Assembly: GCA_948466345.1 (NCBI GenBank) | Contig: CAOKAC010000002.1 | Location: 124,001-188,000, forward strand | From: an uncultured Clostridia bacterium | GTDB taxonomy: Bacteria; Bacillota; Clostridia; Oscillospirales; CAG-272 | DNA length: 64,000 nt | Direction of reading: 5' to 3' | Shown here: positions 17,805-26,287 of the stretch, piece after piece | Numbering within the stretch: the first letter of the stretch is position 1 | How the letters are laid out: each line of letters opens with the position of its first letter | Position numbers and translations under genes: made by a program | Notes under the pieces: generated by a model | Database searches by the model: none | What the model was told of the DNA's origin: nothing | What the model saw: the letters and a program-made list of their open reading frames with translations, nothing else

Positions 17805-17833
17805 TTGCAAAAGCAGACGCTTTATGCTATACT
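17805..17833 (+). promoter_or_regulatory. Promoter for the 17865 gene
   Basis: TTGCAA (17805-17810), a 17-bp spacer and TATACT (17828-17833), about 30 bp ahead of the start codon. It lies just outside the repeat units. Confidence 0.7.
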
Positions 17834-17864
17834 GCTGTTTATAAACGGCGTATGAAAGGGCGGC

Positions 17865-18473
17865 ATGAAACCCCTCCAATACAAAGAAAGGTATGGTTAT
17901 AAAACAATGGCAATGCAACACCACGACGGCGCTGAAATCGACCGCGCCACACATTCAATTAACTACACTGAATTTACTGTAAAAAAGAAAACAGAAGGTA
18001 TACTGATTCTGGCAAAAATCGGACTGATTGTCCTGTACGTTGGAATTGTAGTGGCAATTTGGGCGCTGGCAAGCTGGTGGCTGGGTTGTATCAGTTTGCT
18101 GCTTTCTATTATTACCTGGTATTTCACATGGCCCTTTGTAAACATTGAATATGAATATACCACCGCTTCCGGTGACCTTCAGTTTACCAAAATTTATGGA
18201 GGAAGAAAGCGTTCCCCCATTTTGGAAAAGAAAATCAAAGATATGGACCTGATCGCTCCCTATACCAGCGAGTACACCAGCAAATTCCCATCTATTGCAA
18301 AGACCTACGACCTGCGCAAAAGCGTGAAGCAAAAGGAAGATGTGTACTTTGCCGTATTCGATGAAAAAGGAGAAAAGCACTGCGTTCTGTTCCAATGCAC
18401 CAACAAAGCGCTGAAAATCTTTACAAAATACAATAAAGAGAACACTGTCACTGTAGAAACACTTCACTATTGA
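17865..18473 (+). CDS. Hypothetical membrane protein with two helices
   Basis: 202 residues. After a polar start of about 43 residues come two helices separated by a very short turn (IGLIVLYVGIVVAIWALASWW and CISLLLSIITWYFTWPF), then a soluble ~115-residue domain (EYEYTTASGDLQFTKIYGGRKR...). The layout (helix hairpin plus a beta domain with IEYEYT and DLQFTKIYG) resembles bacterial PH-domain membrane proteins, but this is inference. AAAGGG lies just before the ATG. Single gene with its own promoter. Confidence 0.7.
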   Translation: MKPLQYKERYGYKTMAMQHHDGAEIDRATHSINYTEFTVKKKTEGILILAKIGLIVLYVGIVVAIWALASWWLGCISLLLSIITWYFTWPFVNIEYEYTTASGDLQFTKIYGGRKRSPILEKKIKDMDLIAPYTSEYTSKFPSIAKTYDLRKSVKQKEDVYFAVFDEKGEKHCVLFQCTNKALKIFTKYNKENTVTVETLHY

Positions 18474-18490
18474 TACTGTTCTAACCCATG

Positions 18491-18534
18491 CCACCCCCGC
18501 ATATATTCCAAAGGAATACTGCGGGGGTGGTTTT
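18491..18534 (+). terminator. GC-rich hairpin overlapping the next ribosome site
   Basis: CCACCCCCGC / GCGGGGGTGG (10 bp), extended inside by ATTCC / GGAAT, then TTTT and the ATG of the 18535 gene. It looks like a terminator for the gene before it. Its 3' arm (GGGGGTGG, 18523-18530) is also the only Shine-Dalgarno-like sequence for the next gene. Confidence 0.7.
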
Positions 18535-19071
18535 ATGAAAATACGGATTGGATCAATTACTATATTGCTGCTGTGTACCCTACTGCTGTGCGCATGCGGC
18601 AAAACGAAAAATGACGCTGTACTTTGGTATCAGCAAGGCCCTGCTGAGATTAACGGAGAGCTACAGGGAGAAGGCGGTACCTATACAGTGACGCTTTCCC
18701 TCGGCCGGATAGACGATGCTGGCAGCAGAGATATCACACTGTCTTTTTGGGAACCGGAAGAAATTGCGGGCATTGTATTTCGTCTGCGGGGAGATACCGC
18801 TTTTGCCATATACGATACAGTGGAAATTCCACTCTCCAAAGAAGCTGTAGGCAATCTGTTTGCACCCGCAAACCTGTTTGCACTGCGAGAGGAAGATATC
18901 AATGATATCCTGACCGGAGAAGACGGAACAACCATGATCAAGCTGTCGGATGGCCAAAACTACTGGGACATTTCTACGGATACGGAAGGCATCCCCCAAA
19001 GCATCTCCGCCACGGTTGCAGGGGAAGCCCTTTCCTTTACAATTACATCCTTTGTCCAAACCGACACGTAA
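18535..19071 (+). CDS. Hypothetical lipoprotein
   Basis: 178 residues. The signal peptide ends in LLLCAC (lipobox Cys21, followed by Gly), so it should be a membrane-anchored lipoprotein. The mature part of ~155 residues is acidic and mostly beta-like: TVTLSLGRIDD, ITLSFWEPEEIAGIVFRL, FAIYDTVEIPL, YWDISTDTEGIPQSISATVAGE. That pattern suggests a LolA/LppX-like half-barrel but is not diagnostic. Its ribosome site lies in the 3' arm of the preceding hairpin. It converges on endoA across a bidirectional terminator. Confidence 0.75.
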   Translation: MKIRIGSITILLLCTLLLCACGKTKNDAVLWYQQGPAEINGELQGEGGTYTVTLSLGRIDDAGSRDITLSFWEPEEIAGIVFRLRGDTAFAIYDTVEIPLSKEAVGNLFAPANLFALREEDINDILTGEDGTTMIKLSDGQNYWDISTDTEGIPQSISATVAGEALSFTITSFVQTDT

Positions 19072-19104
19072 GTCATGCCTGTTGGCAGCATGCCGTTTTC
19101 TGCA

Positions 19105-19135
19105 AAAAAATCCCCGCTCACGCGGGGATTTTTTA
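19105..19135. terminator. Bidirectional terminator
   Basis: AAAAAATCCCCGC / GCGGGGATTTTTT stem with a TCAC loop between two convergent genes. Confidence 0.85.
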
Positions 19136-19142
19136 TTAAGGC

Positions 19143-19553
19143 TTATCCTGTAATCTCTACAGGAGCGGCAACGTCTATACCGTTATTTGTATTGAGTCCA
19201 AAACTAACAGTAATCGCTTCGTCCACTGCCTGCATCATATGATCATCCAAATGACCCATTTTCTCTTTCAGCCGACGCTTGTCTATGGTGCGGATTTGTT
19301 CCAGTAGCACAACAGAATCCCGCTGCAGACCAACCTTTTCCGCATACACGTCAATATGTGTAGGCAGACGCGTTTTGCCAAGCTTGCTGGTAATCGCCGC
19401 GGCGATTACGGTGGGGCTGTATTTGTTTCCCACGTCGTTCTGTACGATTAGAACAGGCCGTAGCCCCCCCTGCTCGCTTCCTACCACCGGACTCAGATCC
19501 GCATAGTATATATCACCGCGTTTGACTGTCACGTTATCACTCTCCGTTATCAT
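19143..19553 (-). CDS. ndoA: EndoA/MazF-type mRNA endoribonuclease
   Basis: 136 residues, closely matching the Firmicutes EndoA/NdoA toxin, which cuts mRNA at short U-rich sites. Family blocks: [30 protein letters not shown] (catalytic Arg), [15 protein letters not shown] (catalytic Thr/Ser region), [18 protein letters not shown]. About eight N-terminal residues and 15 C-terminal residues exceed the usual 116. AAGGA lies five bases before ATG. The antitoxin gene that normally sits directly upstream is missing: 288 bases of non-coding DNA separate it from a gene on the other strand. Confidence 0.93.
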   Translation of the reverse strand: MITESDNVTVKRGDIYYADLSPVVGSEQGGLRPVLIVQNDVGNKYSPTVIAAAITSKLGKTRLPTHIDVYAEKVGLQRDSVVLLEQIRTIDKRRLKEKMGHLDDHMMQAVDEAITVSFGLNTNNGIDVAAPVEITG

Positions 19554-19741
19554 AAACTTCCTTGTATTTCTGTTTTTAGTATTTCCGCAAAGAGCATGGT
19601 TTTAATCACGAAACAAAGAAAATTTTCTCATTCCTTTTCTGATTTATAAACGGAGCACTTCTGGATACTCCGTGTCCTTTTTCCATGCCCCGATATCATC
19701 ATATTCCAGGAAATCCATGCCCGTGCATGGCCGGTCCGATA

Positions 19742-19770
19742 TTGACAAAAGAGCGCGGACAGGATATAAT
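19742..19770 (+). promoter_or_regulatory. Consensus promoter for the YD-repeat pair
   Basis: TTGACA (19742-19747), 17-bp spacer, TATAAT (19765-19770). A perfect sigma-A promoter about 70 bp before the start at 19842. The rest of the 288-base gap (19554-19741) shows only small inverted repeats (for example CCATGC / GCATGG near 19716) and no open frame of antitoxin size. Confidence 0.85.
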
Positions 19771-19841
19771 AGCCACATAGTGGTTATTGATGACTAATTC
19801 GCGTCGGCTTTGCCGGGTTAGCATATATAAAGGAGACTGAA

Positions 19842-20453
19842 ATGAAAAAAAGCATTCGGATCATTTTGATTATCGCTGTCGTCCTTTTAGTCGCAGGCGC
19901 CGGCGTCTGTGCTATTCTTCTTTTTTCCGATAAGGCCAATAACACCAACACGCCGGTCCAAACGGAAACATCGCTGGAAACACAGCACGAAAATACAGAA
20001 TATCAATATAACGAGGACGGTCAGATATCAAAAATAATATACTACGATAACGATGTACTCCAGGGCAGCACCGACTATGTATACACGGACGATTACACCT
20101 GTATCATCCATTTTGACAAAAACAACGAACAAACAGGATATGAACAAACCAATTATAACGTCCTAAAAAATCCTACCAAATACATAGAAAAAAAATTGGG
20201 AGAGCTTGTAACGTCTATCGAATACGACTATTATACGGACCAATCTACCCTGCAGAAGAAAACCACAAAAACCTATAAAGACGGTACAGAATCTGCAGAA
20301 AAAGAATATTATGACGAAGCAGGCAAAATGACGCGTAAATGCACCTATGCGGACGGCAATCTAACCAGCGATATTACCTATACATATGACGCAAACGGAG
20401 ATGTGGCAGAAAGCGGTCCTACAAAAGATAGCGGTGACGCAAATGCCGCATAA
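19842..20453 (+). CDS. Membrane-anchored YD-repeat-like protein
   Basis: 203 residues. One N-terminal helix (IILIIAVVLLVAGAGVCAILLF) acts as signal anchor, followed by a Thr/Asn-rich linker and repeats with the pattern Y-x-Y-N/D-x-D/E-G-x-(I/V)-x-K: EYQYNEDGQISKIIYYDND and YTYDANGDVAE. These resemble YD/RHS-type or MORN-like beta-hairpin repeats that bind wall carbohydrate in other proteins. AAAGGAGA precedes the ATG. It overlaps the next gene by 11 bases; the two share repeat type and are probably co-translated. Confidence 0.7.
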   Translation: MKKSIRIILIIAVVLLVAGAGVCAILLFSDKANNTNTPVQTETSLETQHENTEYQYNEDGQISKIIYYDNDVLQGSTDYVYTDDYTCIIHFDKNNEQTGYEQTNYNVLKNPTKYIEKKLGELVTSIEYDYYTDQSTLQKKTTKTYKDGTESAEKEYYDEAGKMTRKCTYADGNLTSDITYTYDANGDVAESGPTKDSGDANAA

Positions 20454-21297
20454 TGTAAACCGCATATTGGCGGCTGTTCTGTGTCTCTCCTGCCTGATAC
20501 TGGCCGCCTGTAACCCTAAGGACAGGGATAAAAGCGCGGATGAAACAGAGGCAGTGACAGACGGCACCGTGTATGAGTACAGCGCAAAAGGAAAGGTTCT
20601 ATCCGCCATCACATATGAGGGCGGCGTGGAGACCAGCAGAATCGAATATGACTACTGGCCCAGCGGGAATGTAAAAAATATTACCTTTTTAGAAGACGAT
20701 GAGATGATCGAATCGTGGAATTTCATCTATGGAGACGATGATTTTACCGTGCGTCGCAGAGTACGCTGCTATACGGAAGACGCTCTGCCCTGTTCGGATA
20801 TTTACGATTACGATGAAAAGGGCAATCTCCAAAAAATGTCCACTTACGAAAATGACGTGTACTGCGGCAGCTATCAGTACACCTACAATGCAGACGGAGA
20901 AACGACATATAGCTGCCAAACCGATGCCAATGATGATATTATCAACTATACAGAGTATACATTCTATGAGGACGGCACCACGCAGGCAGGATACTACTAT
21001 GAATACGGCAGTCTGTCCCGATATTGGATCAATACCTATCAAGATGGAGAAATTGCATCTGTCACCTTTTACGACAGCAAAGACAATCTAATGTCCCGCA
21101 CAGAATATACATATAATAGCGATGGAAAAGTTTCCAAAATGCTGTTCCACGATGCATCGGGAGAGGTAGTTGGATACATGGAATCCCTCTACAATGAAGC
21201 TGGCGTCCACTATAAAGATATTTACTATGAAAACGGACAGCCGGTGTATGGATACAACTATACGGAAGAAGGCATTGCAACTTACTTTGAATATTAA
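20443..21297 (+). CDS. YD-repeat-like lipoprotein
   Basis: 284 residues from ATG 20443, chosen because it puts the signal peptide (MPHNVNRILAAVLCLSCLILAAC) at the N-terminus with lipobox Cys23; a longer frame from 20386 would add residues ahead of it. The mature protein is about ten repeats of YD-like beta-hairpins (YDYDEKGNLQKMSTYEND, EYTYNSDGKVSKMLFHD, SLYNEAGVHYKDIYYENG), rich in Tyr and Asp. Surface location is expected; the ligand is unknown. It is the partner of the preceding YD-like protein. Confidence 0.75.
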   Translation: MPHNVNRILAAVLCLSCLILAACNPKDRDKSADETEAVTDGTVYEYSAKGKVLSAITYEGGVETSRIEYDYWPSGNVKNITFLEDDEMIESWNFIYGDDDFTVRRRVRCYTEDALPCSDIYDYDEKGNLQKMSTYENDVYCGSYQYTYNADGETTYSCQTDANDDIINYTEYTFYEDGTTQAGYYYEYGSLSRYWINTYQDGEIASVTFYDSKDNLMSRTEYTYNSDGKVSKMLFHDASGEVVGYMESLYNEAGVHYKDIYYENGQPVYGYNYTEEGIATYFEY

Positions 21298-21479
21298 ATT
21301 TAGGTGCGTGTGTCTCTAAAACAGACTGCCATAGGCCGTCCTGAAGGGATAGGTAACATCCGATGAGATGCGGGCAAGGGGTTTTCCTTGCCCGCTTTGT
21401 TTACCGAATCTTTTATGCTTTCTGTGATCCTACCTTAGGCCTTGTATAGTTTGATATGTGATTGAAAACAGGTGAAAAT
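21298..21479 (+). terminator. Spacer with terminator hairpin (21370-21401)
   Basis: GCGGGCAAGG / CCTTGCCCGC (21370-21379 with 21386-21395) then TTTGTTT is a clear terminator for the YD pair. The 70 bases before it could fold further, but I could not match them to a known RNA family. I see no clear promoter for the flavoprotein gene. Confidence 0.6.
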
Positions 21480-22508
21480 ATGTACGATGTAATTGTTATC
21501 GGCGCCGGTCCTGCCGGAAGCACCGCCGCAAAAGCACTTGCAGAAAAAGGATTTTGTGTTTTGTTGGTAGAACGCCATAAGCTTCCTCGCTATAAATCCT
21601 GCTCCGGTGTTCTAATACAAAAAACACTGGACTTGGTGCGGCTCTGCTTCGGTAAGGATGTGCCGCTCTCTGCAGCGTGTACACCGGTAGAAAATAAGGG
21701 GATGATTTTCACGGACGATAAAGGCCGGGAATTTCATTTTGAGCAGGGCGGCTTGAACGTCTGGCGCAGTTCCTTTGACAACTGGCTGACAGAGCAGGCG
21801 GCAGCATCCGGCGCGCAGGTCCAGGACAGTACCAGCGCCATCTCCTGCAAGGAACAGTCTGATTCCATCGCTGTCACGCTGCATGGAGAAAGGACCTATA
21901 CAGAACAGGCCCGCTATGTGATCGATTGTGAAGGCGTCACCGGCCTGCTAAAGAGACGGCTGCTTGGAATTAACCAGGAGTTTATCACAACTTTCCAGAC
22001 GTTCAACCAAGGGAAGATTCAACTGGACCCACATTATTTTTATGCCTATTTACAGCCTGAACTGTCCGAGTACGACGCTTGGTTCAATGTGAAGGATGAA
22101 ATGCTGGTACTGGGTGTATCCGTGAAGGATACCAGTAGGATCAGACATTTCTATGGACAGTTTGTCTCCTATATGGAAACACATCACGGCTTACATCTCC
22201 AGCAGCAGCTCAAAGCTGAAAAATGGCTGATGCCCCATATTCGCCCCGGATGTCCTATCTCGTATGGTCAGGGGCGGGTACTGTTCGCCGGAGAGGCAGC
22301 CGGGTTCCTAAATCCGATGGGTGAGGGTATTTCGGCTGGAATAGAGAGTGGTTACTATGCGGCGCAGGCCATAGCAAATCACGTTGATGCTCTGGATATG
22401 ATTTATGCGGATTATGAGCGAAACACACAACAGCTAAAGGCCTACATGGAACGCCAATGGAATTTTGTCGGGCGGATGGCTGATACATTTTCGGAAATGA
22501 TACGCTGA
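21480..22508 (+). CDS. FAD-dependent oxidoreductase, geranylgeranyl-reductase family
   Basis: 342 residues from ATG 21480 (AGGTGA four bases upstream); a TTG extension to 21462 would add six residues. N-terminal dinucleotide-binding motif VIGAGPAGSTAAKALAEKG, then the CxG segment (YKSCSGVL) typical of geranylgeranyl-reductase-like flavoproteins, and the second FAD motif FAGEAAGFLNPMGEGISAGIESG near residue 270. Family members hydrogenate polyprenyl chains in pigments, quinones or lipids; the substrate here is unknown. Single-gene unit with a terminator at 22509. Confidence 0.85.
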   Translation: MYDVIVIGAGPAGSTAAKALAEKGFCVLLVERHKLPRYKSCSGVLIQKTLDLVRLCFGKDVPLSAACTPVENKGMIFTDDKGREFHFEQGGLNVWRSSFDNWLTEQAAASGAQVQDSTSAISCKEQSDSIAVTLHGERTYTEQARYVIDCEGVTGLLKRRLLGINQEFITTFQTFNQGKIQLDPHYFYAYLQPELSEYDAWFNVKDEMLVLGVSVKDTSRIRHFYGQFVSYMETHHGLHLQQQLKAEKWLMPHIRPGCPISYGQGRVLFAGEAAGFLNPMGEGISAGIESGYYAAQAIANHVDALDMIYADYERNTQQLKAYMERQWNFVGRMADTFSEMIR

Positions 22509-22546
22509 AGGGAATTGAAGGGAACTACCCACAATTCCCTTTTTTA
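22509..22546 (+). terminator. Terminator of the flavoprotein gene
   Basis: GGGAATTG / CAATTCCC stem followed by TTTTTT, directly after the TGA. Confidence 0.75.
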
Positions 22547-22586
22547 TAGCGTGGCTGCTGTGGATGTTTGATAGAAAAACACAACA

Positions 22587-22617
22587 AGAAAAAAGCCCCC
22601 TGCGTACTGCAGGGGGC
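22587..22617 (-). terminator. Terminator of the flavodiiron gene
   Basis: On the minus strand, GCCCCCTGC / GCAGGGGGC with a 5-base loop runs into TTTTTT. It lies about 100 bases beyond the stop at 22715. Confidence 0.8.
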
Positions 22618-22714
22618 AACGACAGCCAACGGCAAAAGAAGTATCTGTCAGCTACTGAAACGAAACTATTTTTATTTATAACCGACTCCCCAGCCTGTGA
22701 AGCAACTGTCTTCC

Positions 22715-23902
22715 TTATCCCAAAAGCCCCTGCACCAGTGCGGGAACTTTTGCGTAGTCCTCCTCGTCCGGATTCCAAAGAGACTTTACCTCATCCTCCA
22801 CAACAGCAAAGCCTGCGTCCGCCAGCTTTTCCTTCAGGATTTTCACACACTCGCCGCTCCAACCGTAGCAGCCGAATGCGGCGGCCTTTTTATTCTTAAA
22901 CTTCAGCGACTTGACAAAAGCAAGCCATCCTGTAACGGAACAAAGAATGTCATTGCCCTCTGTAGGAGATCCAACGGCAATGGCCTTGGACTTAAAAATC
23001 TCTGTCATCACTTCTGTTTTATCCGACTTGGAAACATTGAAGATTTTCACCACTGTGTCCGGGCTTTGTCTGGAAATCTCCTTTGCAATTGCATGGGCAA
23101 TCTTCGCGGTTCCATCCCACATGGTGTCATAACAAACAGTAATTTGATTTTCCTGATACGTATCCGCCCAAGCCGCATATTTCTCTACAATCTGCATGGG
23201 ATTTTCTCTCCATATTACGCCGTGACTAGGCGCAATGATATCAATCGGCAGTTCCAGCCCCAAAATTTCCGGAATTTTTTTAGCTACCAAAGGTGCATAC
23301 GGCTGCAAAATGTTTGCAAAATATTTCATCGCTTCCCGCATCAGCAGGCACTGATCCGCTTTGTCGTTATACAACTCTTCCACTGCAAAATGCTGTCCAA
23401 AGGCATCGTTAGAAAACAGGATATTGTCCTCTGTCATGTATGTTGCCATGGAGTCCGGCCAATGGAGCATGCGCATTTCTACAAAAATCAGCTGCTTACC
23501 GCCGCCGATATCCAATGTATCGCCGGTTTTGACCACGTGAAAATTCCAACCACGTTTACCGTATTGGCCTTCCAGGCTTTTTACCGCATTTGCCGTGCAG
23601 TAAATAGGCGTGTTCGGAATTTCGTCCATAAGTGCTGTAAGTGCACCGGAATGGTCCACCTCACCGTGGTTTGCGATAATATAGTCAATTTTTCTCAAAT
23701 CGATTTCTTTTTTTAAATTCTCCACAAATTCAAACCGATGGGGCGCCCAGACCGTATCGATTAAAACAGTCTTTTCTTCTTCAATGAGATACGCATTTTG
23801 GCTGGATCCATGGGCGATAGTATAGTCATCCCCATGGAAAGTCTGCAACTCCCAATCAATATATCCTACCCAGCTTACATTATTTTTGATTTGACGTTTC
23901 AT
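22715..23902 (-). CDS. fprA: Class A flavodiiron protein (O2/NO reductase)
   Basis: 395 residues from ATG 23902, the usual length; 26 further residues upstream in frame are not family-like. It reduces O2 to water or NO to N2O, protecting anaerobes. The metallo-beta-lactamase domain holds the diiron ligands: HGEVDH (His79, Glu81, Asp83, His84), His147 (MLHWPD), Asp166 (FSNDAF) and His227 (APSHG). A flavodoxin domain starts near residue 253 with TMWDGTAKIA and VGSPTEGND. No C-terminal rubredoxin is fused, so an external electron donor is needed. Single gene with its own terminator. Confidence 0.95.
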   Translation of the reverse strand: MKRQIKNNVSWVGYIDWELQTFHGDDYTIAHGSSQNAYLIEEEKTVLIDTVWAPHRFEFVENLKKEIDLRKIDYIIANHGEVDHSGALTALMDEIPNTPIYCTANAVKSLEGQYGKRGWNFHVVKTGDTLDIGGGKQLIFVEMRMLHWPDSMATYMTEDNILFSNDAFGQHFAVEELYNDKADQCLLMREAMKYFANILQPYAPLVAKKIPEILGLELPIDIIAPSHGVIWRENPMQIVEKYAAWADTYQENQITVCYDTMWDGTAKIAHAIAKEISRQSPDTVVKIFNVSKSDKTEVMTEIFKSKAIAVGSPTEGNDILCSVTGWLAFVKSLKFKNKKAAAFGCYGWSGECVKILKEKLADAGFAVVEDEVKSLWNPDEEDYAKVPALVQGLLG

Positions 23903-24016
23903 CGTATAAAAGTCCTTTCTTATTACAAATCTTGCATGGTTCCATTCATCGGTCTTGATATTTTTTACTCCCGCAAACAACCGTCATCCTCTTAAAAGTC
24001 ACCTTAAAATTTTAAA

Positions 24017-24442
24017 TCATCCAAAAACCTTTGCCCGCAGAATTGCCGCTGCACGGGATGGATCTGTCTCTCCGGATACTGCCTGTTCCATAGGGCAAGG
24101 GCCGTCTCCCTTTCGGTTGACAATCCTTTCCGTAAGAGTTTTATAGGAATACACAATGCCAGCCCCTTCCAAAATCGGCACAGCGCCCGCGCTCATTACT
24201 TCCCCATATACTGCCCGCGCGCCGCCGTGTACCGCCAAAAAAGCCGCTGCACGTCCTATAATCCGATCCGCAACGGCAGCGCCCTGCATACAGTTCTCGT
24301 CTGCACGTAGCCACAATAGCAGAGGACGTATCCCTTTTTCTCTGGAAATCTCCATTTCTCTATCAGGCCGTACCAGTATACAGGTGGTATCTCCCGTAAG
24401 GTGTTCTACAGCATCCGCCAGGATGCTTTTTATTTTTTCCAT
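24017..24442 (-). CDS. DUF1893-family protein
   Basis: 141 residues. It matches DUF1893 (TM1506-like), a small family with a cytidine-deaminase-like fold and unknown activity. Seen: CILVRPDREME, the GAAVADRIIGRAAAFLAVHGGARAVYGEVMS core and the tail segment LTERIVNRKGDGPCPMEQAVSG. It begins 11 bases after thiI with only a weak AGG ribosome site, so translation may be coupled to thiI. Confidence 0.88.
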   Translation of the reverse strand: MEKIKSILADAVEHLTGDTTCILVRPDREMEISREKGIRPLLLWLRADENCMQGAAVADRIIGRAAAFLAVHGGARAVYGEVMSAGAVPILEGAGIVYSYKTLTERIVNRKGDGPCPMEQAVSGETDPSRAAAILRAKVFG

Positions 24443-24453
24443 AATCTTATAAC

Positions 24454-25659
24454 CTATACATTTCCAACATCTAAGGGAATGTCCTCAAACTGACGAACTA
24501 CCACCGTATATAGGCTCTCCCACGCCTCCTGCAGCAGAGCGTCCCGATCCAAACGCGCCTCTTGCTGTATTACCTTGGACAGTTCCGGACGCGTTTTGGG
24601 ATGCCGGGGCGTAAATACCGTACAGCAATCCTCATAGGGCAGGATAGACGTATCAAAGGTACCTATCTGCCGGGCACGTTCTACAATTTCTTCCTTGTCC
24701 AGTCCGATACAGGGACGCAGCACCGGATACCGGGTCACCTCGTCCGTAACACAGATGGCAGCCATGGTTTGACTGGCTACCTGGCCCAGACTCTCCCCTG
24801 TAATCAGCGCTGTACATTCCTTTTCCGCCGCCGTCCGATTGGCAAGCTCCATCATAAACCGACGCAGCAGCAAAGTGAAATACTCTTCCTCGCACATATC
24901 TCGGAGCACTTCCTGGATATGGGTCAAGGAAATCACGTGCACCCGAATTTCCCGGCAGTATTCACACAGTTCATGCGCCAGTTCCAAAACCTTTTCTCTA
25001 GCCTGCTCACTGGTGTATGGATAACTTTCAAAATGGAGGGCGTCTATGTAAAGTCCTCGTTTCGCCATCATATACCCGGCCACCGGACTGTCGATCCCGC
25101 CGGATAAAAGCAGCAAGCCCTTGCCGCCGGATCCCAATGGAATTCCGCCGGCTCCACGCTCCTGCCCCGCATGGATATACGCCATTTTGTCCCGAATTTC
25201 TACCCGTACAGTAATTTCAGGATGGGTCAAGTCAACGGAAAGGTCCGGCATGGCCTCCAAAATAACACCGCCCACTTCAGCGGCAATAGCAGGACTCTTT
25301 AGGGGAAACATCTTATCACTGCGCTTTGCCTCGCAGCGAAAGGTCTTATACCCTCGTAATTTTTCAGGGAGATACGCCCTTGCCGCCGCAAAAATTGCAT
25401 CCATCGTTTTCTCGCAGGCGACTGCCCTGGTTACAGATGCAAATCCAAACACCTTCTTCACCTGCTGGTACATTTGTGCCACATCTTCCGTATCCGTCTG
25501 CGGTTCAATATATACAGTGGACTGAGCCCAGCGAATCTGAAAATTTCCTATATGCGCGGCCCGGCGGCGCAATTCCCGTATCAGTTGACTTTCAAAGCGG
25601 GAACGGTTGGCTCCTTTTAAAATAAGCTCTCCGTATTTGCAAAGAATAACTTCTTTCAT
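24454..25659 (-). CDS. thiI: tRNA 4-thiouridine synthase
   Basis: 401 residues, the short Gram-positive form without a C-terminal rhodanese domain. Order: ferredoxin-like NFLD and THUMP (about 1-165, with KYGELILKGANRSRFE), then the PP-loop ATPase LLLLSGGIDSPVAGYMMAKRG (Ser186 to Asp190). The later Cys-containing segment (ALITGESLGQVASQT) is also typical. It adenylates U8 of tRNA for sulfur insertion and may supply sulfur for thiamine. A GGAGAGGAAAG site precedes the ATG; it follows the response-regulator gene by 22 bases. Confidence 0.95.
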   Translation of the reverse strand: MKEVILCKYGELILKGANRSRFESQLIRELRRRAAHIGNFQIRWAQSTVYIEPQTDTEDVAQMYQQVKKVFGFASVTRAVACEKTMDAIFAAARAYLPEKLRGYKTFRCEAKRSDKMFPLKSPAIAAEVGGVILEAMPDLSVDLTHPEITVRVEIRDKMAYIHAGQERGAGGIPLGSGGKGLLLLSGGIDSPVAGYMMAKRGLYIDALHFESYPYTSEQAREKVLELAHELCEYCREIRVHVISLTHIQEVLRDMCEEEYFTLLLRRFMMELANRTAAEKECTALITGESLGQVASQTMAAICVTDEVTRYPVLRPCIGLDKEEIVERARQIGTFDTSILPYEDCCTVFTPRHPKTRPELSKVIQQEARLDRDALLQEAWESLYTVVVRQFEDIPLDVGNV

Positions 25660-25681
25660 TGTTTCTTTCCTCTCCGTATGT

Positions 25682-26281
25682 TTACTGAGGACGCCGGAGA
25701 ATATACCCCCTGCCTCGCACAGATGTCAAAGCGCCTGGGCCGGCGATTTGCTCCAGCTTCCCACGCAGATACGTCACATATACCTGACAGGCGTTGTTGC
25801 TGCCCTCCGTCCAGAGCAGTCTGGTCAGCGTATCCTTTGCAACCACTTCGCCTATTTGTGCGTGTAATGCCTGAAAGAGTGCATATTCCTTCTCTGTAAG
25901 AGAGACGGACTGCCCTCTATATGTAAGCGTTCTGCTTTTATCATCACATTGATAGTCCTGTACCTCTATGAGACCGCCGTCTGCCGCAAACAACGCTAGA
26001 GCGGCGCCCAAAAACTGCTCTAAATCCAGCGGTCGGGACAACGCAACGATCCGCTCGCTTTGTGGAACCGTTTCATTGCAAACCACCAAATATTTTCCCT
26101 GCGCCGGAAGCTGCGGCAAATTCCCATCTTCAGGACAAAGCACCGTAAGCGCCGCTGGCTCTTCTGAAATAGAAAAATACGGCTCCAGCACAGCGGCAAG
26201 CATTTTTTCCATAACAGGACTGTCTGCATAAATACGCACCGGTGGCCGGGACGTGCGGGCATGAAATTTTATATGATTCAT
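25682..26281 (-). CDS. OmpR/PhoB-type regulator with atypical receiver domain
   Basis: 199 residues. The C-terminal ~95 residues are a clear winged helix: LTEKEYALFQALHAQIGEVV, LLWTEGSNNACQVYVTYLRGKLE and the wing SVRGRGYILR. The N-terminal ~90 residues keep the length and predicted alternation of a receiver, but the acidic pair is missing (RIYADSP), the usual phospho-Asp strand reads LTVLCPEDG, and the conserved Lys is Arg (SRPLD). Control by phosphorylation is therefore doubtful. No sensor kinase is nearby. The promoter's -10 box ends six bases before the ATG and no Shine-Dalgarno exists, which suggests a leaderless message. Confidence 0.85.
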   Translation of the reverse strand: MNHIKFHARTSRPPVRIYADSPVMEKMLAAVLEPYFSISEEPAALTVLCPEDGNLPQLPAQGKYLVVCNETVPQSERIVALSRPLDLEQFLGAALALFAADGGLIEVQDYQCDDKSRTLTYRGQSVSLTEKEYALFQALHAQIGEVVAKDTLTRLLWTEGSNNACQVYVTYLRGKLEQIAGPGALTSVRGRGYILRRPQ

Positions 26282-26287
26282 AAGTAT

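Noticed and set aside
17418..17855. Two short plus-strand frames with similar peptides (LYHEAKMLACK, LYHDAKTLACK)
   Set aside because: The similarity comes from the DNA repeat itself; neither frame has a ribosome site.
21298..21370. Possible riboswitch before the flavoprotein gene
   Set aside because: Some folding potential, but no match to a class I know, and the only firm structure is the terminator of the upstream genes.
22697..23716. Long open frame (339 codons) on the plus strand
   Set aside because: It runs antisense through the flavodiiron gene, has no ribosome site and an unnatural composition (many His, Cys, Arg).
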